The notes: generated from the sequence alone by a model not told the origin. Positions 23,462-37,199 are shown, counted from the stretch's first letter. The stretch: 64,000 nt of DNA from Brasenia schreberi (GCA_036023115.1 JAYKKT010000064.1:7758501-7822500); one strand, 5' to 3'. A program made the numbers and translations.

Positions 23462-25408
23462 CCTATGGGTGCTCATAAATAATGTAAATGAGTACCAGGA
23501 ACACTTTGATCGACTTCACTAATGCAAGAGAATTATAGAAATGTTTGAAAAAATCTAATGTTCAAAGTGATGTTGCTCATAGAATGACATTAAGAGACAA
23601 AATGGTCTCCCTTAGATAAGGAGATAAAGGGGTAAACGATTTCTTTGGTGAATATTCCAATATTTGGAACCAACTATATGGCTATAAAAAATATATATAT
23701 AATGTCTTAATGAGAGATAATGTGAAGAAAATGAAGATTTTATATATCAATTTGTTTGAAGTCTCTGAGAAGAATTTGAAGGAATTAGGTCATCTCTTAT
23801 TCATTAGAAGCCGTTTTCTATCAAAGAAGAGGTACTTACCGATCTTTAAATGACGAAAACAAGAATGAATGAAGCTAAACTTGAAAGAGATACCACACTT
23901 GTTGCATCTAAATACGGAGCAAATGTGAAGGCTTATCGTCCTCCTCATTTCAAAAACGAAGGATTAAGCAAAGCAAAAAATTAGGTCATTTGCCATCATT
24001 ATAGAGAAGCCGGGCACATAAGACCAAATTGCCCTAAATTGAAAAAGAAGGTGGCCTTAGTGGAAGAACATGCTTCATATTTCATTCTTACACTGAAAAA
24101 GTGAAACAACTTGAAGCAGTTTGTGCGGTTTGCTCTTCCTCAACAAATGAAATTCAAGGTATGACCTCTTGGATTCTTGATTCGGGTGCTTCATTTCATA
24201 TGACTTCTAATGAAAGAATTTTAAAACTCATGTGTTAAAAAATCTTTATTATGTGTTTACACCGTGAATGAAAGAAGTATATATGAAGCCTCCTGGTCTT
24301 AATCTTTTTAGTAACCAAGTCTTAAAGCTCAAAAGAGCTTATTATAGTCTCAAATAAGCTCCCAAAGTTTGGCTTGATAGAATGATTGAATTCATGATAT
24401 TACATGGTTTTACTATCTGTTATACTTACACAACTTTGTTTATAAGAAAGTCCTTTGCAAGTATTGTTATTCTTTTGCTCTACGTCGATGATATGATTAT
24501 TATAGATAGTGATAATTTTGGTATCCAGCAAATCAAGCAAGAGCTTGGTAATATATTTGAAATGAAGGATCTTGGTTAACTTTCTTATTTTCTTGGCATT
24601 CAGGTAACTCGTGATAATAGAGGTTTCTTTTTATGACAAACTAGGTTTACTAATGATATGGTTCTTAGATCTGACATTACAGATGACAAAGTTATTGATA
24701 CACCTGAGGTAATCAACCAGAAGATGCGTCTAATTGATGGTGAACTTTTGAGTGATCCCACACCTTATAGACAGATTGTTGAAGCACTAACCTATCTTAC
24801 CATAACACGACCAAATATTGCTCATGCGCCTACCTCAGTGTATATGAGTGGTGTTATGAGAATTGTTTGTTATATTCGATAAACCTCAACCAATGGAGTA
24901 TTTCTATCATCTTCCTTTTTGTCTTAGTTTTTCACATATACTAATGCTGATTGGGGTGGTGATGTGAATGACATGTACTCTACCACTGGCTATTGCATAT
25001 TTCTTGGTCACTCTCTCATCTCATGGAGATGGAAGAATTAACAAAAGGTATCTCTTTCCTCTACCAAAGCTTAGTATCGTGCAATGGTGTACACCACTAC
25101 CGAACTAACTTGGCTGTGACGACTACTTCAAGATTTAGTCATATAATTAGAAGCTCTTTCAATGATGTTATATGACAACAAAAGTGTTATGTATATACCC
25201 AACAATCATTACCTTTCATGAGCGTACAAAGCATATCAAGATGGACTATCACTATGTTTATTAAGAGCATCTATAAGGTAATTTAATATTACAATTTGTA
25301 AAATCAGTGTATCAACTTGCAGATGTCTTTACCAAGTCATTACTTGCTCTTCGATTTCAGCCTTTGATTAACAAACTTTAGGTTACGAAGTTGTCAGTTT
25401 GAAGGAGG

Positions 25409-25770
25409 TGTTAGAAAATGAGCCAGGTAGCCTGGCCTGACAGGCCCAGGCCGTCGGTGTCCCGACCTACAGGGCTACTAGCCGTTGGGAGCACAGGTCC
25501 CCAATGGCTAGTGCAGCCAGCCCCCCTTCCTTTCACTTCTCTCTTCTCTTATCTTTTTCTCCTCTCTTATGCCTCATGTATTCTATAAATATGGCTTTCA
25601 TGTAATGAATTTTCTTAAGCCTTTTGTGGTTAAATAATTTTTTTTTTAATATTGTGCTTTTGTTGCATACGTTTTATTATAGCTTTCTTTTCTAAGGATT
25701 TTGCAAGTGATACTTTGAGGTGATATTCATTAACCTTTCGCTGCCACATTAAAGCATCACCTTCATTACA
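25409..25770 (+). repeat. 3' LTR of copia A
   Basis: Starts TGTTAGAAAATGAGCC after a GAAGGAGG polypurine tract and ends CTTCATTACA. It is GC-rich in its first 100 bases (AGGCCCAGGCCGTCGG), a feature shared with the LTRs of copia F and D. Confidence 0.85.
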
Positions 25771-28400
25771 GACATAACATTACCTCTTAGGCGTACAATG
25801 TACCCTGAAGTGGATCTTCTATCTTCTAATGAACCTATCCAATCAACGTTCGAATAAATTTCAATGTTCAAGGATGAATGTGGTTTGTATAATAACCCGA
25901 GAGTGATTGACGATTTTAAATATCTGATAATGTAGAACACCATGTTCATATGATGTGTAGATGGAGAATGCATCCATCTACTCATATAACTTCGAAACTT
26001 ATATCAAGTCTCGTGATTGTGAGATATATTAGCTTTCCCATTAATCTCTCGTATCTGTCCATAACTTCATAAGGTTCTTCAGAATTTTCAGCAACTCTTT
26101 TTTGAACTTCAATTGCAATAGTACATATATTACACTCCTCCATCTTGGTTTCTTTTAATAGATCCAAGATATATTTGCGCTGACTAAAAAACAAGCAGTC
26201 ATTACATCTAACAATTTCTATTCCTAGAAAATAATGAAGTTTTTTCAAGTCTTTCAAGTCAAATAAAGTATGCAACTCTTTTTTTAATGAAATAATTCCT
26301 TCCACATCATCACCAGTAAGAATGATATCATCAACATATACAATCAAGAGAATTGTTTTCTTCCCCGCTTAACAAACAATGTATGATCACTAATGATGCG
26401 CTTGAAACCCAAGCTAAGTATTCCATCACTAAATTTCTCAAACCACACTCTAGGAGATTGCTTTAAACCATATATAGATTTCTTTAGTTTGTATACCTTA
26501 TGTGGCGTGTTTTCTTGGTCATAATCAGGAGGTAAGTCCATAAAAATTTCCTCCTTAAGATCTCCCTCAAGAAAAACATTCTTTATATCCAACTGCGATA
26601 AATCCCATCTCTGATTAACTGTTATGCTTAGAAGAATTTTAGTTGTATTTAGCTTTGCAATTGGAGTGAAGGTTTCTGTATAGTCAATACCATAAGATTG
26701 ACTGTAACCTTTTGCTACCAACCTTGCCTTGTATCGTTTTATATTTCCATCGGATCTATACTTTATGGTAAATATCCATTTGCAACCTAGAGTCTTCCTA
26801 TGTGGTGGTAAATCTATAAGTTTTATGTCTAATTTTTTTTAAGAGCTGTAATCTCTTCCCTCATAGCTGTTCTCCATTCTTCATACTGCATAACCTCTTC
26901 AAATGTCTTTAGAATATAAGATTTTTATGCATTCATCACAAACAAGTGATATTCTTTTGGATAATTAGTATAAGAAACAGTTTTTGAATTGGATATTTAG
27001 CTGCTTCACTTTTTCCTTATAAAAAGCAATAGGTAAATAATTTGAAATAATGGATGAAGTCAAAGGATTTACCTGAGTTGATGATAGAACTGATTGGAGG
27101 AGAGTGTCTTGATCGAGAGTAACATTAGGACTTGGTAGAACTATCTTCCTTTCTCCTCTTGAATAAGTACGCCATTCTCTTTTTTTTAAAGGTATAGTCA
27201 CCTGCTCATCATTTTCCTTTGTTTGATCCTCCTCTATATATACTATCGGCAAGACAATTTAGGTAGGATTATTTGATAAATTGCTTCCATCATCACGAAA
27301 GTATGGAATATTTTCATGAAATGTCACGTCCATTGTGACATAGCTCTTCCTCCTTACTGGATCATAACATTTATATCTTTTTTGAGTAGATGAATATCCT
27401 AAGAAAATACACTTAACTGTCATAGCGTCAAACTTATCCCTTGCATTGCTAAAAATATGTATAAAGCAAGTACAACCAAACACCCTTAATAGTATGTGAA
27501 ATTATTTTTGAGTAGGACATAAAGAATGAAATGGGGAATCACCATTAAGAACATCATTGGGCATGCGATTTATTAAAAAAACAACAGTTAAGACAACTTC
27601 CCTCCAATAAATTTTTGGAATAATATTTTCAATCAACAAAGTTCTTGCAACTTCTAATATATGTCTATTGTTTCTCTTGGATACCCCATTCTATTGTGGA
27701 GAGTATGGGCAAGATGTTTGATGTAGAATCTCATGACTTAGAAAATAAGAATGTAGTGGTTATGACATAAATTCTCCTTCATTATCACTACGAATGATCT
27801 TAATGGGTAGCTGAAATTGAGTATAAATAAATCGACAATACACGGATAGAATATTATTCACTTCATCTTTAGTTTTCATGAGATAGATCATAGTGAATCG
27901 AGTGCAATCATCTATAAATGAAATAAAATATTTGTAGCCATGTAAAGAAGTAGTAGAACATTGACCCCAAACATCATAATGGACAATCTCAAAAGGTTTT
28001 GAAGCTCTAGTTCCATTCAAAGGAAATGACACATGATGATGTTTAGCCTTTTGACAAGTTTCACATTGCAAAATAAAATCCCTACAATTTGAAAATTCAG
28101 GTAATATCATCCTAATTTTAGATAGTGGAAGGTGTCCTAATCTTTGATGCCATAGTGTCAACGCTTCATTTTTTTCTCTTTAGGAAGTACATATTGCATT
28201 GTTGTTTGTCTCGTCTCTTCAAAGAAATAAAGTCATTTTCTTACGCTACTTCGACCAAAGATCTTTCCCATCCTCGGTTCCTGAAAAATACAGTAAGTAG
28301 AGTTGAAAGTTACTAGGCAATGCAAGTCTTTTGGTTAAGGCATGAACTGATAAAAGATTGATGAAAATGTTTGGGATATGCAAAACATTTTTAAGAGTAT
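25771..28400 (-). pseudogene. Copia B gag-pre-integrase, integrase, RT and RNase H
   Basis: Minus-strand order from the right: end of protease/NLLSVHALTK region (about 28380), GAG-pre-integrase LWHQRLGHLPLSKIRM (28150), zinc site CETCQKAKHHHVSF, integrase core FISFIDDCTRFTMIYLMK, FLGYSSTQKRYKCYDP (27400), RT MVAKGYSQSYGIDYTETFTP (26721), FLEGDLKEEIFMDLP, the YVDD catalytic motif (MIVYVDDIILTGDD at 26347), and RNase H GSLEDRRSTSGYIVRLRGNV (25800). Separate frames with stops between show it is dead, but the RT part is nearly continuous. gag is not found to the right. Confidence 0.85.
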
Positions 28401-28827
28401 CAAACATAAAAGCCAAACATTAGTTGCACATAATGGCATTTCCATACTCTTAATGCAAAACAAACTCGGGCAATTTCATACTCTTAATGAAAAACAAACC
28501 TTTATTGAAGCAAAGCCTTTTTTCAAATAAGTAATAACGCATTGATCATCTAAGTAAGATTGTCTATAAGAAATAATTTCATGAATCACTACAATATTAT
28601 TAAAGGCCTTAAAATATTTTAAGACTAAGCATTAACAAGAGTTTTAAGGAGGAAACTTGAATTCAAAGCTTTATGGATAAGTATTAACCTGAGTTTTAAG
28701 GAGGAAACTCGAACTCAACTAAATCAAACAAGACATAAGGCCGATAATTCATAATTTCAAACGTGATTCTATGATTCTAAGAATAAGACAACCTTTCTAG
28801 ATGATCAAAAACAAGTTTGAAAATATT
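28401..28827. other. Unassigned AT-rich retroelement interior
   Basis: No coding frame is recognised. It holds a 38-base imperfect direct repeat (GAGTTTTAAGGAGGAAACT at 28638 and 28692). It is probably leader or gag-region DNA of copia B or D; the join between those two elements is not resolved. Confidence 0.4.
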
Positions 28828-31117
28828 CAACAACAACAACAACTGAACCTTTTCCCATACTAGACGGGGTTAGACGGGGTCGGCTACATGGATTCTTTGT
28901 TTCCACAGATCCCTATCGTGTGCCATGTTAGCAGTTAACTCTCAATAAGCTAGATCATTCTTTATAGTTTCTTTCCAATACTTTTGTGGTCGTCCTCTAC
29001 CTCTTTTAATATTTTCCAAATTTAGTTTTTCTAACCTTCTTACCGGTTCTTCTTTTGATATTCTTTCTATATGTCCAAACCATCTTAAACGATGTTCTCT
29101 CATTTTATCCTCTATTGGTGCCACTCCTAATTTGTTTCTAATAACCTCATTATGTATACGGTCTTTTCTTGTATGACCACTTATCCATCTCAACATCTTC
29201 ATTTCTGTCACAAACATCTTTTGTACATGCTGATGATTAACTGCCCAACACTCAGAACCATAAAACATGGCAGGCCTAATTGCTGCTCTATAATATTTAC
29301 CTTTTAATTTTAATGGTATCTTCTTATCACAAAGAATACCTAATGCTCCTCTCCATTTTAACCAACCAGCATTAATTCTATGTGGAACATCTCCATCAAT
29401 TCTTCCATCACTCTGAAAAAATTGAACCTAGGTATTTAAAACTTTCCTTTTGGGGGATGCAATGTGTGTCAATTTTAATTTCTATGTCCTCTGAAGTAAC
29501 CAAATGATAAAACTTACATTCCATATATTCTGTCTTTGTTCTACTAAGTCGGAGGCCTTTGGTTTCTAATGTTTCTCTACATAGTTCCAATTTTCTATTA
29601 ACTTTTTCCTTAGACTCCTCCACTAATACAATGTCATCTGCAAATAACATACACCAAGGTATTTCATCTTGAATATGTTTTGTTAACTCATCCATCACCA
29701 TTATAAATAAGTATGGACTTAAAGTTGATTCTTGATGTAACCCAATATTAACTTCAAAGAAGTCCGTCGTTCCTTCATGAGTCCTCACACATATTTTTGC
29801 ACCATCATACATGTCTCTTATAAGGTTAATATATGTCAATGGGATACCTCTTTTTTCCAAAATTCTCTAACGAACCTCCCTCGGTACCCTATAATAAGCT
29901 TTTTCTAGATCAATAAATATCATGTGAAGGTTTTTCTTTTTTGCTCTAAAATATTCCATAAGACGTCTCAAAAGGTGAATCGCTTCAATAGTAGATCTGT
30001 CTGCAATGAATCCAAATTGGTTCTGTGTTGTACTTGATACTTGTCTTAACCTACGTTCGATAATTCTTTCCCATAATTTCATAGTATGACTCATTAACTT
30101 GATACCTCGATAATTCGCACAATTTTGAATGTCTCCCTTGTTCTTATATATGGGTATTAGTGGACTTGCTCTCCATTCCTTGGGCATCTTTTGGGTTTTC
30201 CATATTTCATTAAATAGTCTTGTGAGCCAAGTGATTCCTATTTCTCCTAGTATTTTCCAAACTTCTATAGGAATATTATCTGGTCCTACCGATTTACCAC
30301 CCTTCATATGTTTAAGAGCCTCTTTGACTTCATTCTCTTGAATACGTCGGTAGAAATTATGGTTTATATACTTTTCTGACTTAGCTAAATCTCCTAAACT
30401 AATACTAACATCTTTATTTTCATTAAAAAGATTATAAAAATAGTTTTTCCATCTATTTCTTATATCATCATTTGCCACTAGAATTTTTTTATCATCGTCT
30501 TTTATCCATCTAACATAATTAAGATATTTAGTTTTCTTATCTCTAGCCCTAGTTATCCTAAAAATATCTCTTTCACCCTCTTTTGAGTTGAGTTTTTTTA
30601 TATAAGTCCTCCCAAATCTTAGGTTTTGCTTCACTAATGGCCTTTTTCGCTTACTTCTTTGCTTTCTTATAAACTTCTGAAGTTTCACTAGTTTTCTTAG
30701 CATAATGTAATTTGTAACATGCCCTCTTTGCCTTGATTTTATTTTGTACTACTTCACTCCGGACCAAGCTTCTTTTTGTGCTAGTACACCTCCCTTAGAT
30801 ACCCCTAACACATCTTTCGCCACTTTCCTAATATGTGTAGCCATATTGTTCCACATACCAGAGTGTGTGCCAACATAATTCCAAACATCTCCTTGAAGGA
30901 CTTTCTATTTAAATATATCTTCTTTCTCGCTTTTGATGTTCCACCATTTAGTCTGAGTAGCTCGATACACTCTTTTCTTCTTTGTCCATTTTTTTATTTG
31001 TAAATCCATAACTAAAAGTCGATGTTGGGTGGTTAGGCTTTCTCCTGGAATTACCTTACAATCTTTACAACACACTCTATCTTTTTTTCTACAAATAAAG
31101 TAATCAATTTGTGTTTT
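28828..31117 (-). mobile_element. RTE LINE copy RTE-2, 5'-truncated
   Basis: 2.29 kb with the AACAAC tail at 28828 and an 8-bp or longer flank repeat AAAATATT at 28820-28827 and 31118-31125. The reverse transcriptase lies at 30703-29867 ([35 protein letters not shown]) and 29860-29408, where the catalytic motif is an intact FADDIVLV. The C-terminal part is 29268-28942. A few stops and frameshifts (for example at about 29862 and 30598) break it. A short duplication AGACGGGGTTAGACGGGG lies at 28862. Confidence 0.85.
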
Positions 31118-31125
31118 AAAATATT

Positions 31126-31237
31126 AATCTTAAAACATCTTTTACACATAAAACAAGAATTCTTGCAATACTTTGAAACACATTTATTAATATAGTAACG
31201 ATTGCATTTTCAACATTTACTAACCTCTAACCAATAG
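31126..31237. other. Host retroelement DNA between RTE-2 and RTE-3
   Basis: 112 bases of AT-rich non-coding DNA separating two independent LINE insertions, with the same character as 28401-28827 and 37366-39117, to which it was probably joined before the insertions. Confidence 0.45.
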
Positions 31238-33971
31238 CCAACAACAACAACAACTAAGCCTTTTCCCATACTAGACGGGGTCGGCTACATGGATTCTTTG
31301 TTTCCACAGATCCCTATCGTGTGCCATGTTAGCAGTTAACTCCCAATAAGCTAGATCATTCTTTATTGTTTCTTTCCGACCCAATAAACTAGATCATTCT
31401 TTATTGTTTCTTTCCAACACTTTTGTGGTCGTCCTCTACCTCTTTTAATACTTTCCAAATTTAGTTTTTCTAACCTTCTTAGAGGTTCTTCTTTTGATCT
31501 TCTTTCTATATGTCCAAACCATCTTAAACGATGTTCTCTCATTTTATCCTCTATTGGTGCCACTCCTAATTTGTTTCTAATAACCTCATTATGTATACGG
31601 TCTTTTCTTGTATGAACACTCATCCATCTCAACATCTTCATTTCTGTCACAGACATCTTTTGTACATGTTGATGATTAACTGCCCAACACTCAGAAACAT
31701 AAAACAAGGCAGGCCTAATTGCTGCTCTATAATATTTACCTTTTAATTTTAATGGTATCTTCTTATCACAAAGAATACCTGATGCTCTTCTCCATTTTAA
31801 CCAACCAACATTAATTCTATGTGTAACATCTCCATCAATTCTTCCATCACTTTGAAAAATTGACCCTAGGTATTTAAAACTTTCCTTTTGGGGAATGCAA
31901 TGTGTGCCAATTTTAATTTCTATGTCCTCTGAAGTAACCAAATGATCAAACTTACATTCCATATATTCTGTCTTTGTTCTACTAAGTCGGAGGCCTTTGG
32001 TTTCTAATGTTTCTCTCCATAGTTCCAATTTTCTATTAACTTTTTCCTTAGACTCCTCCACTAATACAATGTCATATGCAAATAACATACACCAAGGTAC
32101 TTCATCTTGAATATATTTTGTTAACTCATCCATCACCATTATAAATAAGTATGGACTTAAAGTTGATCCTTGATGTAACCCAATATTAACTTCAAAGAAG
32201 TCTGTCGTTCCTTCATGAGTCCTCACACATGTTTTTGCACCATCATACATGTCTCTTATAAGGTTAATATATGTCAATGGGATACCTCTTTTTTCCAAAG
32301 TTCTCCAAAGAACCTCCCTCGGTACCCTATCATAAGCTTTTTCTAGATCAATAAATATCATGTGAAGGTTTTTCTTTTTTGCTCTAAAATATTCCATAAG
32401 ACGTCTCAAAAGGTGAATCGCTTCAATAGTAGATCTGTCTGCAATGAATCCAAATTGGTTCTGTGTTGTACTTGATACTTGTCTTAACCTACGTTCGATA
32501 ATTCTTTCCCATAATTTCATAGTATGACTCATTAACTTGATACCTCGATAATTCGCACAATTTTGAATGTCTCCCTTGTTCTTATATATGGGTATTAGTG
32601 GACTTGCTCTCCATTCCTTGGGCATCTTTTGGGTTTTCCATATTTCATTAAATAGTCTTGTGAGCCAAGTGATTCCTATTTCTCCTCGTATTTTCCAAAC
32701 TTCTATAGGAATATTATCTGGTCCTACCGATTTACCACTCTTCATATGTTTAACAGCCTCTTTGACTTCATTCTTTTGAATACGTCGGTAGAAATTGTGG
32801 TTTATATACTTTTCTGACTTGGCTAAATCTCCTAAACTAATACTAACATCTTTATTTTCATTAAAAAGATTATAAAAATAGTTTTTCCATCTATTTCTTA
32901 TATCATCATTTGCCACTAGAATTTTTTCATCCTCGTCTTTTATGCATCTAACATAATTAAGATCTTTAGTTTTCTTATCTCTAGCCCTAGCTAACCTAAA
33001 AATATCTCTTTCACCCTCTTTTGAGTTGAGTTTTTTATATAAGTCCTCCCAAATCTTAGTTTTTGCTTTACTAACGGCCTTTTTTGCTTCATTCTTTGCT
33101 TTCTTATAAGCTTCTAAAGTTTCACTAGTTTTCTTAGCATAATGTAATTTGTAACATGCCCTCTTTGCCTTGATTTTATTTTGTACTACTTCACTCCACC
33201 ACCAAGCTTCTTTTTGTGCCGGTACACCTCCCTTAGATACCCCTAACACATCTTTCGCCACTTTCCTAATATGTATAGCCATATTGTTCCACATATCACA
33301 GGGTGTGCCAACATAATTCCAAACATCTCCTTGAAGGACTTTCTTTTTAAATATATCTTCTTTCTCGCTTTTGAGGTTCCACCATTTAGTCCGAATAGCT
33401 CGATGCACTCTTTTCTTCTTTGTCCATTTTTTAATTTGTAAATCCATAACTAAAAGTCGATGTTGGGTGGTTAAGCTTTCTCCTGGAATTACCTTGTAAT
33501 CTTTACAACACGCTCTATCTTTTTTTCTACAAATAAAGTAATCAATTTGTGTTTGTGATAAGCCACTCTTATAAGTAATTAAATGTTCATCTCGTTTTTT
33601 GAAGATTGTATTGACTATAAAGAGATCAAATGACATAGCAAAATTTAAAATCTCCCTACCTTCCTCGTTTATATCCCCATAACCATAGTTTCCATGAATC
33701 CCTTGATATCCTAATGCCTCTTTACCGACACATGTCCATTTAAATCTCCTCCTAAGCAAATCATCTCCCTTTGTGGAATCTTTTGAAACACCTTATCTAA
33801 CTCTTCCCAAAAAACTGTCTTTATACTATCTTCTAGTCCTACTTGGGGTGCGTAGGCACAAACTATATTCAAAACCTCTGCTCCTAACACTAATTTCAAT
33901 GTCATGATTCGGTCACCATATTGTTGTATGTCTACTACACTCTCCTTTAAATCTTTATTTATGATAATACT
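31238..33971 (-). mobile_element. RTE LINE copy RTE-3, interrupted at its 5' side by hAT-2
   Basis: The AACAAC tail is near 31238. The body runs up to the middle of the endonuclease domain, where hAT-2 sits (33972). Beyond hAT-2 the sequence no longer follows the LINE, so it was 5'-truncated at about this point. A 38-base tandem duplication (31342-31377 and 31380-31415) alters the last codons of the ORF. No convincing target duplication was found. Confidence 0.85.
31363..33759 (-). pseudogene. RTE-3 endonuclease-RT ORF, nearly complete RT part
   Basis: An uninterrupted 798-codon frame. It holds the end of the AP-endonuclease domain ([20 protein letters not shown]), a linker, RT domain ([59 protein letters not shown]) and the RTE C-terminal domain ([31 protein letters not shown]). 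A 2-base insertion at about 33728 (CGACACATGTCC for CGACATGTCC) puts the start of the endonuclease, 33760-33971, in another frame. The catalytic motif reads FAYD where active RTs have FADD, so it should lack reverse transcriptase activity. Confidence 0.88.
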
Positions 33972-34066
33972 CAGTGTTGTCTGACGCGTATCGTATCGTG
34001 TATCGCTGGGCTCCACGATACGGGCGTATCGTATCGTATCGTATCGTATCGTATCGTATCGTACTT
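33972..34066. repeat. hAT-2 left subterminal array with (GTATC)7
   Basis: After the terminal repeat come GTATCGTATCGTGTATCG and CGATACGGGC, then seven tandem GTATC units at 34026-34060. hAT-1 has only two such units at its matching end. GTATCG/CGATAC motifs in both orientations near the ends are the expected form of hAT transposase binding sites; that role is inferred. Confidence 0.85.
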
Positions 34067-34310
34067 TAATATTAAAATAATGTAAAAATAATTAAAAATT
34101 AATAAAAAATCGAAAAAAATCGAAAAAAATCAAGAAAAAATCAGGAAAAATCTAATAATTGCTTTAAATTCATATAATGTAAGTTTAGTACAGATTGAGC
34201 ATTCAACATTGAACAATTGCATCCAAATTTATATATTTTGAATCCAAAAAATAAAATACAGACATAGTTTACACTTTACAGTACACTACAGTTACATATA
34301 ATGTTACATT

Positions 34311-36808
34311 TTACAAATTGTAATCAGGATCATCAACTAAATAATCTTCATCTTCTCCTTGTTGCAGATCCTCATCATCATCAGCCACGCCCACACCTTC
34401 TTCTTCAAAATCAAATTCTTCATCTCCATAATGTTGTTGCGCTCCTTCCAAATTAATCCAGGCAACGTCTTCTTCTGTTAGGAGGGCATTTTCTTCAGTG
34501 TCTTCCATAACCCAATCTTCTAATATATCAAAATTATCCAAACTTATTGGATCGAACTGACTTTCTTCTCTATTTACTTTTTTTAATTGCCTACGACACA
34601 AACAAAGATAAACAATTAGTAAGTAATATTAACAATTGAAAACTGAAGTTAAATAATATCGAATTGAAAATTTGAAAGTAATACAACATTACCTTTCACG
34701 AAGGCGCATGTTACAACGAATATAAACCAAATCATTAAGCCTTTTGTGTTCCAACCTGTTGCGCTTTTTTGTATGGATGTGTTCAAAAACACTCCAATTT
34801 CTTTCACAACCTGTTGCACTACAGGTTTGGCTTAAGACTCTAACTGCAAAATCTCTAAGGTTTGGACAATCACTTCCAAACCTGTTCCACCAAACATCTG
34901 TAAAGAAAATATAAACATTAGAGACATAATAATCCACAGTAATGTAAGATGGAACTTAAATATGAAAATAAACAATGTACCTGGACGCATCGTAGAGCGG
35001 TTGCGAATTGCAACAGGCAAACCCATCAAGTGAAGAGCATTATCATATATCTCCATCTCTCGATGTATCGCATCTACTATGCTCTCATCAGGGACTAATC
35101 TGTCGATGCATTCAATGATTCCTCGATTAACCTCACCGTCCCTTTTGAAGGTTGCTGAGTACCTCAATGATGGGTTTAGATAGTAGGCTGCTGCATGAAT
35201 AGGCTGATGCAATTGTTTATTCCATCTACTATCAATTATTTTCCACACGGGCACATAATCTCTTTTTTTTCCATTAAAGTTATTTCTGATTGCTTCTTTT
35301 GCCCTGTCCATGGATTCATAAAGGTAGCCCATAGATGGTTTCTCCTCGCTGTCAGCCAATCTCAAAACTTTCACTAAAGGACAAGTAATTTTCAATAATC
35401 TGATACATGCATTCCAAAATGAACTTCTAAAAACCGTTTCTGCAATCTCATTTAACTTTCTGTTCCTTCTGTTTTGTGGCAACTCTGCAAATTGTTGCCA
35501 CTCATCTGAGGAGAACATTCTCTTTAAAGCTTGCTTCTGTCTCACAATACTCTGTACAGATAAGAAGTTTGTTGCGAACCGAGTTGCAGCTGTGCGAAGA
35601 AGCTCTGCACCTTCTGTGTATCTCCTCATCATACATAAAACAAATGCATGGTTGTAAATAAATTTTGTAATATCTTGGCAACACTCAGTTGCTGCCTTTA
35701 TTTCATCCATCTCACCGATGTCCTCGAGGATGAGATCTAAACAATGGGCTGCACATGGTGTCCAGTAGAAAGTCCCATAAATATCAGCTAACTCCTTTCC
35801 GGCTGCTTTGTAGTTAGCTGCATTATCTGTAATCAATTGGACTACATTTTCTAGCCCAACCTCTTGTATAACCTTATCAAATTCCTCTCGTAGGATCTCT
35901 GCAGTGTGCCTCTCCTCTGACATATCTAGAGATCTCAAAAACATGAGTCCTTTAGGACAATATACAAGAAAGTTTAGCAATGTCCTTCCTCGCCTATCGG
36001 TCCATCCATCTGCCATGATAGTGCATCCTGTTTCCTTCCACGATTGTCTCAAAGTCGAACAGTATTGCTGCACTTCAATCACGGTCTGATCTAATATCTT
36101 CCCTCTCAACTTCTGATAAGAGGGCATCCTGTATCCTGGACCAATGTTAGCAATTGCATCTGCCATTGCTTGAAAATGAAAACTGTTTGCTGCATTAAAT
36201 GGAATGCATGCATCATAAAACCATCTGCCCACTGCAAGGTCTGCTTGATCGTGCAGTTGTTCTGAAGCCATAGCAGCACGAATTCCTGGCTGAGCACCAG
36301 GTGTAGTGGAAGGAGGAAAGAACGAATGTATGCTAGAAGAAGAAGCTCTTCCTCTACTCCTTCCTGAACTTCCTCTTCTGCCACCTCCAAAGTCTTCAGA
36401 TGCAACCCTCTTTCCTCTGCTAGGTGCTCGCGAACTGCTACTACCAATATCTGTTCTAGCATCTGAAGGCAAACTATCAGTGAATCCAACTCCAGTGGCA
36501 GTAGCATCATCAGCTTCTTCACACATCTGGAAATCATCCTTTTGTTGTCTCCTTTCCTGTATGCTCTCAATCATCTGCAAGCATTGCCATTTAATACCTT
36601 CTGGCACACTTCTAACTCTGCCTGTGCATGGAGCAACTTCTTTCCTGGTTCCTGCTAGGTGGTGTTTCAACCTTGAAATTCCACCACTAACCACCTTTTC
36701 ACAAAATAAACATCTGATTTTTAACCTTGAACCCTCAACTGGTATACCCCACTGCCATGCCGGATCATCAGACTTTGAATGAGAGTCTCTACCACCCCTT
36801 CCTGCCAT
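34311..36808 (-). CDS. hAT-2 transposase, three exons, 770 aa
   Basis: Cuts and joins hAT ends in the nucleus. Exon 1 is 36808-34981, exon 2 34897-34693, exon 3 34590-34311 (stop TAA). Introns have GT donors (GTACATTG, GTAATGTT) and AG acceptors (TTTACAG, GTCGTAG); exon lengths sum to 2,313 nt, in phase. Domains: BED zinc finger (CLFCEKVVSGGISRLKHH, about residues 30-60), a Ser/Arg/Gly-rich linker, DUF659-like core (DGWTDRRGRTLLNFLVYC), the long hAT catalytic region (WTPCAAHCLDLILEDIGEM), and the C-terminal dimerisation segment (RNWSVFEHIHTKKRN). The C-terminus is very acidic (EEGVGVADDDEDLQQGEDED). ATG 36808 matches hAT-1. No stop or shift was found, so it could be functional. Confidence 0.88.
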
Positions 36809-37199
36809 CTCAATGAGTACTTTAATTCAAACAAAAACCTGAAAATAAAAGCACTTCGTAAATCCCCCAATCTTCAAATAACACTCAAATCGAGTGTCTC
36901 CCACTTCATGAATGCAATAAAAATCGTATACACACACTTAATAACTTCATATTTTGTCATTCAAAAAAAAAACCCGAAATAACACAAAAAACAATAAATA
37001 TAAAGGAAAAAAAGGAAAAAAACATTAAAAATATACCTAAATCCGAGTTTGGAGGCTTGGACGGACACCGTAGGGCACGATTTTAGAGCTTTGAACACCA
37101 AGGAGGCGAAAACCGACTCTTAGGGAGCTTGAAGAACCCAAAAGGAGAGAGGAAACCCGCGAAAAATCGCGGGTTTCCCTCGGCCCGGGACCCTTTATA

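Larger units (their letters stand above)
20000..25400 (+). pseudogene. Copia A gag-pol remnant
   Basis: gag begins before 20215 and resumes after hAT-1 at 23470 (HRMTLRDKMVSLR, NDFFGEYSNIWNQLYGYKK). A zinc-knuckle remnant (HYREAGHIRPNCPKLKKK) is near 23990 and a protease motif (WILDSGASFHMTSNERI) at about 24170. Then there is an internal deletion: integrase and most of RT are absent. RT resumes at about 24290 (YVDDMIII at 24481) and RNase H runs 24960-25380. Many stops. It is closely related to copia F. Confidence 0.75.
19534..25770 (+). mobile_element. Copia A, inserted in copia B and carrying hAT-1
   Basis: LTRs at 19534-19904 and 25409-25770; primer site TGGAATCAGAGCC at 19905 (tRNA-Met type); 5-bp target duplication GACAC/GACAT (19529-19533 and 25771-25775, one mismatch). 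Each LTR has a TATA-like CTATAAATATGG about 200 bases before its end. The LTRs have diverged clearly and the left one starts TATTAG in place of TGTTAG, so this is an old copy. The interior is interrupted by hAT-1. Confidence 0.85.
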
